From ZC4RG30 sp964417875 (GTDB lineage Bacteria; Pseudomonadota; Gammaproteobacteria; Steroidobacterales; Steroidobacteraceae): a DNA stretch of 64,000 nucleotides. Below, piece after piece: positions 19,445 to 26,852 of the stretch. Numbering within the stretch: position 1 is the stretch's first letter; each line of letters opens with the position of its first letter. The notes beneath the pieces were generated by a model. That model saw only the letters and a list, made by a program, of their open reading frames with translations. It made no database searches and was not told the DNA's origin. The position numbers and the translations under genes are program-made. Location: positions 1 through 64,000 of the forward strand of contig CAYQJU010000001.1 of assembly GCA_964417875.1 (NCBI GenBank), read 5' to 3'.

Positions 19445-20419
19445 TCAGGCCACCGGATCGCGCAGCGGCTGTCCGGCGAAGAAGGCCTCGAGGTTGTGCG
19501 CTACGCGCATGCCCATTGCGGTGCGGGTCTCCTGCGTGGCGCTGCCCAGGTGCGGCAGCAGCACGACGTTCTCGAGTTCCAGCAGGCCCGGATGCACGCG
19601 CGGCTCTTCTTCGTACACATCGAGCCCTGCCGCCGCGATGCGCCGCTGCTGCAGCGCCTGCACCAGTGCGGCCTCATCGACCACGGTGCCGCGCGCGGTG
19701 TTGATCAGCACGGCAGCGGGCTTCATGCGCGCCAGTCGGGCCGCATCGATCAGGTGGAAGGTCTCGGCGCCGCCGGGACAGTGCAGCGACAGCACATCGG
19801 CCTCGGCGGCCAGTTCATCGAGCGAGGCGTAGAACTGCGCCTGCGTCTGCTGCTCGATGTCGGCCGCGGCGCGGCGCCGGCCGTGATAGGCGATCCTCAT
19901 GCCGAATGCGGCATGCGCCTTGCGTGCGGTGGCCTGCGCGATGCGCCCGAAGCCGACCAGGCCCAGAAGCTTGCCCTCCAGGCCCTGGCCCATCATGTGC
20001 GTGGGGCGCCAGCCGGTCCATTTTCCCGCCCGCAGTTCGCGCTCGCCTTCGCCGGCGCGGCGCGTGGCCATCAACAGCAGCAGGATGGCCAGGTCCGCCG
20101 TCGCGCCGGTGAGCACATCCGGCGTGTTGGAGATGCGGATGCCGAGCCGCTGCGCGGTGGCCACATCGATGTGGTTGAAGCCGACGCCGAAGTTGCCGAT
20201 CAGGCGCACGCGGCGGTCTGCTACATCGAGCACGTTGGCATCGATGCGGTCGGTGACCGTGGGGCACAGCGCGTCGTATTCACGCATCGCGGCGCGCAGC
20301 GCATCGGCGTCGAGCGGCACATCCTGCGTATTCAGCGTGACATCGAAACGGGCGGCCAGATATTTCTCGACCTCGCGAGTCCAGCGGCGGGTGAGCAGGA
20401 TGCGTGGACGTTGCGTCAT
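19445..20419 (-). CDS. D-2-hydroxyacid dehydrogenase (glyoxylate/hydroxypyruvate reductase type)
   Basis: A 324-residue NAD(P)-dependent enzyme of the D-isomer-specific 2-hydroxyacid dehydrogenase family. The nucleotide-binding loop is GLVGFGRIA (153-161). The catalytic set is Arg243 (NTARGTVVDE), the Glu in DVYEEEP (267-273) and His290 (LLPHLGSAT). An Arg (NTARG) is present, and the FGVGFNHID motif at 77-85 is typical of GyaR-like glyoxylate reductases. The ATG at 20419 is right: the longer open frame upstream is antisense to the TolC-type gene. The kinase gene follows without a gap. Confidence 0.87.
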   Translation of the reverse strand: MTQRPRILLTRRWTREVEKYLAARFDVTLNTQDVPLDADALRAAMREYDALCPTVTDRIDANVLDVADRRVRLIGNFGVGFNHIDVATAQRLGIRISNTPDVLTGATADLAILLLLMATRRAGEGERELRAGKWTGWRPTHMMGQGLEGKLLGLVGFGRIAQATARKAHAAFGMRIAYHGRRRAAADIEQQTQAQFYASLDELAAEADVLSLHCPGGAETFHLIDAARLARMKPAAVLINTARGTVVDEAALVQALQQRRIAAAGLDVYEEEPRVHPGLLELENVVLLPHLGSATQETRTAMGMRVAHNLEAFFAGQPLRDPVA

Positions 20420-20446
20420 CGGTGAGATCGTGGCCTGGAAAGTCGC

Positions 20447-20462
20447 GGCACTATATAGTGCC
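20447..20462. promoter_or_regulatory. Perfect 16-base palindrome between reductase and TolC-type gene
   Basis: GGCACTATATAGTGCC is fully symmetric. It contains TATAGT, a fair -10 box, on both strands (plus 20454-20459, minus 20455-20450). It lies 27 bases before the reductase ATG and 5 bases before the TolC-type ATG. It could be an operator or a shared divergent -10 region. No good -35 is seen on either side. Confidence 0.5.
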
Positions 20463-20467
20463 TGCTC

Positions 20468-21838
20468 ATGCTTAGGTACCGCTGCTGGCCTTGCCTCGGA
20501 GTGCTGCTGCTGGCCGGCGCCTGTGCCGTGCCTTCGGCACAGGAAAACGCCGATGCCACCGCCACACTGGTGGCGGCCAAGGTGCCCGCGCCACTGGCCT
20601 GGCGGCGCGATCCTGAAGCCGATCGCGCCGCACGCGAGCGAGTCGAAGAACTGCTCCAGCACGGGCTCACCGTGCGCGAGGCGGTGGCGGTGTCCTTCCT
20701 TGCCAGCCCTGCGCTGCAGATCGCGTTCGAGCAGCTTGAAATCTCGCGCGCCGAACTGGTGGCCGCAACGCGGCCCACCAATCCCTATGTGATCGTCGGT
20801 TCGCGCGAGCCGGGTGGTGATCTGGCCGCGTTCTATCCCGAGCGCACCATCAGCGTCGGCGTGCTGCAGAACGTGATGTCGCTGCTGACCATTCCCGACC
20901 GGCGCGCCACCGCCCGCCTCAACCTGGAGCGCGTGCGTTTCGAGGTGGCACAGCGCGCCGCCGAACATGCCGCGCAGGTTGCCGAGGCCTGGTACCGCTA
21001 TCGCGCGGCTCTGGCACAGCAGGAACTCAACGAGCGCACCGCCCGCACGGTCAGCACCGCCATCGACACGCTCACCGTGATGGCCGCAAACGGTGATGCC
21101 GATGAAGAAGATGTGGAGGAGGGGCGGCTCAGCCTCTACATGGCCGAGTCGAACCTGGAGCGCGCGCGACTGGATGCCGGCGACGAGCGTGCGCGGCTGG
21201 AGACATTGCTGGGAATTGCCGGCTGGCGCGACGACTGGAGCCTCGATGGAGACCTGCCCGGGTTGCCCGCTTCCGATCCGGATGCGGCAGCCATCGAAGC
21301 CGCCGCGCTGCACAGCCGCTTCGACCTGCTCGCGGCACAGAAGGCCATCGACACCCGCCTGCGGGAACTTTCCATGCAGCGGCGCTTCCGCTGGCTCACC
21401 GAGCTGGAGATCGGCCTGTTCCGCGACAAGGCGATCGGCGATACGCCATTTACCGGTCCGACGCTGGCCGCCGAACTGCCGCTGTTCGACCAGCGCCAGG
21501 CGGCGCTGCTGCAGGCCGATGCGCTGCTGCGCAGCGCCGTGCGCGAACTGGAGGCACTGGTGCTCGAGATGCGCCAGCAGGTGCGGCGCCATGCCCAGGC
21601 CACCGCTTCAATGCGGCGCCTGGCCGAACGCCATGACCGTGACATCCTGCCGCACCATGCGCGTGCCGCCGCCCGGCTCGGTCCGGGCAGTCCGGACGAG
21701 CTGCCGCGACTGAACGCACGCCTGGCGTTGCTCGAGGCCGAGCGCGCGCATCTGGAGGTGCTGCGCGACTACTGGGTGGCCCGTTCCGCAATGGCGCAGG
21801 CCGCCGGTGACTGGCTCGCCCTCAGTGGCCTGCAGTGA
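20468..21838 (+). CDS. TolC-family outer membrane efflux lipoprotein
   Basis: A 456-residue outer-membrane-factor-type protein. The N-terminus is a lipoprotein signal with lipobox LAGAC (Cys19). Two related long helical halves with TolC-like heptads (AAQVAEAWYRYRAALAQQELNERTART, and the similar C-terminal ARLALLEAERAHLEVLRDYW) support the OEP fold. It probably forms a trimeric channel for an export pump; the MacAB-like operon at 13.7-18.0 kb is the nearest candidate partner. No ribosome site is visible before the ATG, and the palindrome ends 5 bases upstream, so the mRNA may have a very short leader or the start may differ. Confidence 0.82.
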   Translation: MLRYRCWPCLGVLLLAGACAVPSAQENADATATLVAAKVPAPLAWRRDPEADRAARERVEELLQHGLTVREAVAVSFLASPALQIAFEQLEISRAELVAATRPTNPYVIVGSREPGGDLAAFYPERTISVGVLQNVMSLLTIPDRRATARLNLERVRFEVAQRAAEHAAQVAEAWYRYRAALAQQELNERTARTVSTAIDTLTVMAANGDADEEDVEEGRLSLYMAESNLERARLDAGDERARLETLLGIAGWRDDWSLDGDLPGLPASDPDAAAIEAAALHSRFDLLAAQKAIDTRLRELSMQRRFRWLTELEIGLFRDKAIGDTPFTGPTLAAELPLFDQRQAALLQADALLRSAVRELEALVLEMRQQVRRHAQATASMRRLAERHDRDILPHHARAAARLGPGSPDELPRLNARLALLEAERAHLEVLRDYWVARSAMAQAAGDWLALSGLQ

Positions 21839-22017
21839 GCGTTGTCCCGCTGCGACAGGCACCACAAACTGTGACTTTTACTCGTAACCGAAAACCTTTT
21901 ACTTGCCTGCGCATGCTGCTAGGCTTGCTGCCGCGCCACTGCGTCGGGGACTCGCAACAGTTGACGGCGCCCCGGGTTTCACCAAATAGTTACAATGATT
22001 AAGGGAGTGGAATTCTG

Positions 22018-22740
22018 ATGAAATCACGTATTGCGGTAGCCGGGGCCCTGCTGGTCGCCACGGGGGTGGCGGGCGCAGCCGAGATCAGCGCCACGGCCAC
22101 CCTCACCAACGACTATGACTGGCGCGGCATCAGCCAGACCCAGGGCGAGCCGGCCTTCCAGCTCGGTCTCAACTATGGTGCCGAATCCGGCATCTACATG
22201 GGCATCTGGGGCAGCAACGTCAAGTTCCGGAACACGGCCGACTGGGAAACCTATGGCCGCCGTCCCAGCACCGAGCTCGATGTGTACCTGGGCTATGCAT
22301 TCGGCGATCCGGATGAGAGCGTGGGCTTCGACCTCGGCGCCATCTACTACAGCTACCCGAACGCCGGCGAAGGCAACTTCCCCGAGGTCTACGCGGGCGT
22401 CAGCAAGGGTGTCTTCAACCTGAAGCTCTGGTACTCCTGGGACTTCAACAGCTCCGGCGACACGGCGTACTACGTCGATGGCAACCTCACGCTGCCGATG
22501 GCCAATGGCTTCAGCTTCCTGATGCACATGGGCTACAGCGGCGCCGAGTACCACAAGAACACCTGGGGCCGCACCGAGGGCGCCGGTGAGTACCTCGACT
22601 GGTCCGCTGGCGTGGGCTACGACGTGGGCGGCTGGAGCGCCTCGATGCGCTATGTCGATGGCAGCGACATGAACACCAGCCCGCGCAACCTGGGCCGCTT
22701 CGTGTTCTCGCTGTCGACCACGCTCGGCAACGAGGAGTAA
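22018..22740 (+). CDS. TorF family putative porin, copy 1
   Basis: A 240-residue secreted beta-barrel protein. It has a signal peptide (MKSRIAVAGALLVATGVAGA) and then SATATLTNDYDWRGISQTQGEPAFQLGLNY, the start typical of the TorF/gcw_chp putative porin family. It continues with alternating aromatic strands and ends FVFSLSTTLGNEE. The ribosome site AAGGGAG lies about 9 bases before the ATG. A related copy follows at 23135, and a strong terminator separates them, so the two are transcribed separately. Substrate is unknown. The 179-base upstream gap (21839-22017) is relatively AT-rich and should hold the promoter, but I cannot fix the boxes. Confidence 0.85.
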   Translation: MKSRIAVAGALLVATGVAGAAEISATATLTNDYDWRGISQTQGEPAFQLGLNYGAESGIYMGIWGSNVKFRNTADWETYGRRPSTELDVYLGYAFGDPDESVGFDLGAIYYSYPNAGEGNFPEVYAGVSKGVFNLKLWYSWDFNSSGDTAYYVDGNLTLPMANGFSFLMHMGYSGAEYHKNTWGRTEGAGEYLDWSAGVGYDVGGWSASMRYVDGSDMNTSPRNLGRFVFSLSTTLGNEE

Positions 22741-22785
22741 GTCCTCAGCGGGTCGGATCCCCGGCGATCCGATTCCTCCCCGACG

Positions 22786-22818
22786 AAGCCCGGCGGCGAG
22801 ATGCCCCCGGGCTTTTTT
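22786..22818 (+). terminator. Intrinsic terminator of the first TorF porin
   Basis: AAGCCCGG (22786-22793) pairs with CCGGGCTT (22807-22814), running into a six-T tract. It is a textbook factor-independent terminator 45 bases after the stop. Confidence 0.9.
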
Positions 22819-23032
22819 GTGCCTGCGTCGAAACGTTGTGGTTAATAAGAGACATGCCGGTCCGTCGTTGCATGCGCCGCTTCAAAAACAATAACATCGC
22901 ATTGTGTTGTGCACAATCGGAACTGGCTGTCAAGACAGTAGTTTGCCTAAACAACCATGAAATCAGCGTTTTGTGACGCTTTGTTTCATTTTCGGACAGG
23001 TTCGATGCCGCCGACTGCTGTCGCATCAGTTG

Positions 23033-23063
23033 TTGCTTTTCCATCGCCCGAGCAACTGATAAT
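23033..23063 (+). promoter_or_regulatory. Candidate promoter of the second TorF porin
   Basis: The 394-base gap 22741-23134 is markedly AT-richer than its surroundings after the terminator. Within it, TTGCTT (23033-23038) and GATAAT (23058-23063) could be -35 and -10, though the 19-base spacer is long. An inverted repeat GTATG-gcg-CATAC lies just downstream (23083-23095). The AT-rich stretch may also bind a global regulator. Confidence 0.35.
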
Positions 23064-23134
23064 GTATGCACACGCTCAAAGCGTATGGCGCATACAACAA
23101 AAGCGCCAGATTCTGTAAACCAAGGAGTGAATGA

Positions 23135-23800
23135 ATGATCAAGTCTCGAATCGCCGCCGGTGCGGCTCTGCTGGCCGTTGCTGGCGCCGCCCATGCTGGT
23201 GAGTTTTCGGTGACTCCGACGATCACCAACGACTACGACTTTCGCGGTTTCTCGCAGACCGACGAAGATCCGGCCTTCCAGCTGGGCGCCAGCTACGGCT
23301 TCGACAACGGTGTCTACGTGGGCGCCTGGGGCAGCACCATCGACCCGAGCGGCAACAACTCCGGTGTCGAGATCGACTACTTCGCCGGCTACGCCGGTTC
23401 GACCGATGCCTTCAACTATGACGTCGGCGCGATCTACTACACCTACACCGGCATCCCGGGCGCCAGCGACGCCAACACGCTGGAAGTCTATGCCGGCCTG
23501 AGCAAGGACTGGCTGAGCGGCAAGCTGTCGTACACCAACGACTACGCCAGCACCGACGAGGGCGCGTTCTACTTCGAGGGCAATGCGGCCTTCCCGCTGC
23601 CGAACAACTTCACGCTGCTCGCGCACGCCGGCTACAGCTTCGGCGATGTGTGGGACGACGAAGCCCTCGACTACTCGGTGGGCGTGGGTTACTCCTACCG
23701 CAACTTCGACTTCGCCGTGCGGGGCGTGGACACGGACGTGTCCGGCGAGGACGTACGCCTGGTGGCCACGATCTCGACCACCCTGCCGTGGTCGAACTGA
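23135..23800 (+). CDS. TorF family putative porin, copy 2
   Basis: A 221-residue paralogue of the gene at 22018. The signal peptide is MIKSRIAAGAALLAVAGAAHA, and the mature part starts EFSVTPTITNDYDFRGFSQTDEDPAFQLGASY, matching copy 1 in frame and spacing. The C-terminus differs (TLPWSN instead of TLGNEE). The ribosome site is AAGGAG. The two arose by tandem duplication, but clear sequence divergence and separate control regions suggest distinct use. A double hairpin terminator follows. Confidence 0.85.
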   Translation: MIKSRIAAGAALLAVAGAAHAGEFSVTPTITNDYDFRGFSQTDEDPAFQLGASYGFDNGVYVGAWGSTIDPSGNNSGVEIDYFAGYAGSTDAFNYDVGAIYYTYTGIPGASDANTLEVYAGLSKDWLSGKLSYTNDYASTDEGAFYFEGNAAFPLPNNFTLLAHAGYSFGDVWDDEALDYSVGVGYSYRNFDFAVRGVDTDVSGEDVRLVATISTTLPWSN

Positions 23801-23820
23801 TCCGCTCCTGACGGATTGCC

Positions 23821-23883
23821 ATCCCGCGGCGAAAGCTGCGGGATTTCCAGGAAAGGGCCCGGTGCGCAAGCTCCGGGCCTTTC
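23821..23883 (+). terminator. Double hairpin terminator after the second TorF porin
   Basis: The first hairpin is ATCCCGC / GCGGGAT at 23821-23844. The second is GGCCCGG / CCGGGCC within 23852-23880, flanked by AAAG and CTTT. T-rich bases follow. It stands between convergent genes and may act on both strands. Confidence 0.75.
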
Positions 23884-23903
23884 TGTTGACGGTGGCTGAA
23901 CGC

Positions 23904-25253
23904 TCAGGCCGCGGCGCGGATCGCCTTGCCCAGCGTCTCCACCAGCTGGTCGATCTGGCCCTTCTCGATGATCAACGGCGGCGACATCGCGGTGATGTCG
24001 CCCGCACCGCGCACCAGGATGCCGGCCCCGAAAGCCTTCAGGAACACCTCGAAGCCGCGCTTGCCGGGGCTGCCGGCAATGGGCTCGTATTCGACTGCGG
24101 CCGCAAGGCCATAGTTGCGGATGTCGATGACGTGGGGCAGGCCCTTCAGGCTGTGCACGGCCTCCTGCCAGAAGGGCGCGAGCTCCTTCGCACGCTGGAA
24201 CAGCCCCTCGCGCTGGTAGATGTCGAGCGACGCCAGCGCTGCCGCACAGGCGGTGGGATGGCCGGAATAGGTGTAGCCATGGAACAGCTCGATCATCCCT
24301 TCAGGCCCGGTCATGAACGCGTCGTGGATCTCCCGCTTCACGATCACGGCCCCCATCGGCACCGCGCCATTGGTGAGGCCCTTGGCACAGGTGATGAGGT
24401 CGGGCGTGACGCCGAATTCCTGCGCCGCGAAGGCCGAGCCGGTGCGACCGAAGCCGGTGATGACCTCGTCGAAGATCAACAGGATGCCGTGCCGGGTGCA
24501 GATCTCGCGCAGCTTCTGCAGGTAGCCCTTCGGCGGCACCAGAAGGCCGGTGGAACCGGCGATGGGTTCGACGATGACGGCCGCGATGCTCGAGGAATCG
24601 TGCAGCGCCACCAGCCGCTCCAGTTCCGCGGCGAGGTCGGCGCCGTGTTCGGGCATGCCGCGCGAGAACGCATTGCGTGTCAGGTCGTGCGTGTGGGGCA
24701 GGTGGTCCGCGCCGGGCATCATGCCGGCGCCCCAGGCCTTGCGGTTGGCCACCATGCCGCCGACCGTCGTGCCGCCCAGGTTCACGCCGTGATAGCCGCG
24801 TTCACGGCCGATCAGCCGCGTGCGCGTGGCCTCGCCATTCAGGCGGTGATACTGCAGCGCGATCTTCAGCGCGGTGTCGACCGCCTCCGAACCGCTGTTG
24901 GTGAAGAACACATGGTCCATGCCCTGCGGCGCAAGGCCGGCCAGCCGGCCGGCCAGTTCGAAGGCCGGCGGATGGCCAATCTGGAATGGCGGGGCGTAGT
25001 CCACCTGTTCCAGCGACGCGGCCACCGCCTGGCTGATCTCGCGGCGGCCATGGCCCGCATTCACGCACCACAGGCCAGCCACGCCGTCGAGGATCTGTCG
25101 TCCGTCGTCGGTCCAGTAGTGCATGCCCTGGGCGCGCACCAGCATGCGCGGGCTGGACTTGAACTGCCGGTTTGCGGTGAACGGCATCCAGAAAGCCTCG
25201 AGCTGCTCCCGGGTGAGGGCACGCGGGGCGGGGTGATCGGGGCGGGCGTTCAT
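23904..25253 (-). CDS. Class III PLP aminotransferase, omega-amino acid/putrescine:pyruvate type
   Basis: A 449-residue enzyme. The PLP lysine is Lys291 (TCAKGLTNG), the pyridine-N Asp is Asp262 (FDEVITGFGRTG), and the WMPFTANRQF and GLWCVNAGHGR stretches are those of beta-alanine/omega-amino acid:pyruvate aminotransferases. It would move the terminal amino group of a diamine, GABA or beta-alanine to pyruvate, giving an aldehyde. The ATG at 25253 has GGAG upstream; the longer frame is not supported. It is divergent from an aldehyde dehydrogenase that could oxidise its product. The substrate cannot be fixed from sequence alone. Confidence 0.88.
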   Translation of the reverse strand: MNARPDHPAPRALTREQLEAFWMPFTANRQFKSSPRMLVRAQGMHYWTDDGRQILDGVAGLWCVNAGHGRREISQAVAASLEQVDYAPPFQIGHPPAFELAGRLAGLAPQGMDHVFFTNSGSEAVDTALKIALQYHRLNGEATRTRLIGRERGYHGVNLGGTTVGGMVANRKAWGAGMMPGADHLPHTHDLTRNAFSRGMPEHGADLAAELERLVALHDSSSIAAVIVEPIAGSTGLLVPPKGYLQKLREICTRHGILLIFDEVITGFGRTGSAFAAQEFGVTPDLITCAKGLTNGAVPMGAVIVKREIHDAFMTGPEGMIELFHGYTYSGHPTACAAALASLDIYQREGLFQRAKELAPFWQEAVHSLKGLPHVIDIRNYGLAAAVEYEPIAGSPGKRGFEVFLKAFGAGILVRGAGDITAMSPPLIIEKGQIDQLVETLGKAIRAAA

Positions 25254-25345
25254 GGGAACTCCGGTCGGGGCGGAAGAAAGATCATAGGAAAAGTTGACAG
25301 GGGCGGCGATACATACCGAAATAACCGGTCCGTCCGGACTTTTCC

Positions 25346-26842
25346 ATGACCGCAACCACTTCCATTGACTGGCGCGCCCGCGCCGCCGCATTGCGGCCCC
25401 GTGAAGGTCTGTTCATCGACGGCGCCTTCCGGCCGGCTGCATCGGGCAACACCTTCGACAAGCACAGCCCCGTCGACGGCCGCCTGCTGGCGCGCGTTGC
25501 GGCCGGCGATGCCGCAGACATCGACCTGGCGGTGGCCGCCGCACGGCAGGCGTTTGCGCGCGGCGACTGGTCGCGCCTGGCGCCGCGCGAACGCAAGACC
25601 GCGCTGCTGCGCTTTGCCGCGGCCATCCGCGAACATGCCGAAGAACTGGCGCTCACCGAGACGCTGGACATGGGCAAGCCGATCGGCGATTCGCTCAGCG
25701 TCGATGTGCCCTCGACGGCCAACTGCATGCAGTGGTTCGCCGAGAGCATCGACAAGGTGTATGGCGAGGTGGCGCCCACCGCGGCCGACACACTTGCGCT
25801 GGTGACGCGCGAGCCGCTGGGCGTGGTCGGCGCCATCGTGCCGTGGAACTTCCCGATGATCATGGCGGCGTGGAAGCTGGGGCCCATCCTTGCGGCCGGC
25901 AATTCGGTGGTGCTGAAGCCGTCGGAGAAATCCCCGCTGACCGCGCTGCGCCTGGCGGAGCTGGCCCTGGATGCCGGCATCCCGCGCGGCGTGTTCAATG
26001 TAGTGACCGGTTTCGGCCGCACCGCCGGCCATGCGCTGGCCATGCATGCGGATGTGGATGGCATCGGCTTCACTGGCTCCACCGCCACCGGCAGGCACAT
26101 CATGGCCTGTGCGGCGCAGTCGAACCTGAAGCGCGTGTCGCTGGAGTGCGGCGGCAAGTCGCCCAACATCATCATGGGCGACTGGCACGACATCCCGCGC
26201 GCGGCGCGCGCGGCGGCCTATGCCATCTTCTTCAACCAGGGCGAGATGTGTTCGGCCGGCTCGCGCCTGCTGGTGCACGCGGACCTGAAGGATGCGCTGC
26301 TGGCAGAGATTGCCGCGGTGGCGCGCGAGCTGGTGCCCGCCGATCCTCTGGACCCGGCCACGAAGCTCGGCGCGATTGTCGATGCGCAGCAGATGCAGCG
26401 CGTGCTCGAATACGTCGAGTCCGGACGCAGCGAGGGCGCGCGGCTGGCCTTCGGCGGGACGCAGGTGCGCCAGGACAGCGGCGGCTACTACATCGAGCCC
26501 ACGCTGTTCGATGGCGTGCAGCCGGGCATGCGCATCGCGCGCGAGGAGATCTTCGGGCCGGTGCTGGCGGTGACCACCTTCCGCGACGAGGCCGAGGCGG
26601 TGCGCATTGCCAACGACAGCACCTACGGCCTGGCCGCGGCGGTGTGGACGCGCGACCTCGGCACCGCGCATCGCATGGCGCGCGCCATCCGCGCCGGCAT
26701 GGTCTACGTGAACTGCTATGACGCCGATGACATCACCGTGCCCTTCGGCGGCTTCCGGCAATCGGGCATGGGCCGCGACAAGTCGCTGCATGCCTTCGAC
26801 AAGTTCACCGAGCTGAAGACCACCTGGATCGACCTGTCGTGA
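25346..26842 (+). CDS. puuC: Aldehyde dehydrogenase, PuuC-like (gamma-glutamyl-aminobutyraldehyde type)
   Basis: A 498-residue NAD(P)-dependent aldehyde dehydrogenase. The catalytic Cys302 is in NQGEMCSAGSR, the general base Glu267 in LECGGKSPN, and the cofactor loop is GFTGSTATGR (241-250). Overall it resembles the PuuC/AldH group that oxidises gamma-glutamyl-gamma-aminobutyraldehyde in the putrescine pathway. That fits the putrescine genes at 32.8-43.4 kb, although it lies apart from them. A perfect TTGACA (25294-25299) stands in the 92-base divergent gap, but no good -10 follows it. rlmKL begins 10 bases downstream. Confidence 0.88.
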   Translation: MTATTSIDWRARAAALRPREGLFIDGAFRPAASGNTFDKHSPVDGRLLARVAAGDAADIDLAVAAARQAFARGDWSRLAPRERKTALLRFAAAIREHAEELALTETLDMGKPIGDSLSVDVPSTANCMQWFAESIDKVYGEVAPTAADTLALVTREPLGVVGAIVPWNFPMIMAAWKLGPILAAGNSVVLKPSEKSPLTALRLAELALDAGIPRGVFNVVTGFGRTAGHALAMHADVDGIGFTGSTATGRHIMACAAQSNLKRVSLECGGKSPNIIMGDWHDIPRAARAAAYAIFFNQGEMCSAGSRLLVHADLKDALLAEIAAVARELVPADPLDPATKLGAIVDAQQMQRVLEYVESGRSEGARLAFGGTQVRQDSGGYYIEPTLFDGVQPGMRIAREEIFGPVLAVTTFRDEAEAVRIANDSTYGLAAAVWTRDLGTAHRMARAIRAGMVYVNCYDADDITVPFGGFRQSGMGRDKSLHAFDKFTELKTTWIDLS

Positions 26843-26852
26843 TGCGCGCGCA

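Noticed and set aside
20420..21592. Upstream extension of the hydroxyacid dehydrogenase frame
   Set aside because: The extra 391 codons are antisense to the TolC-type gene; the enzyme starts at 20419 with a normal N-terminus.
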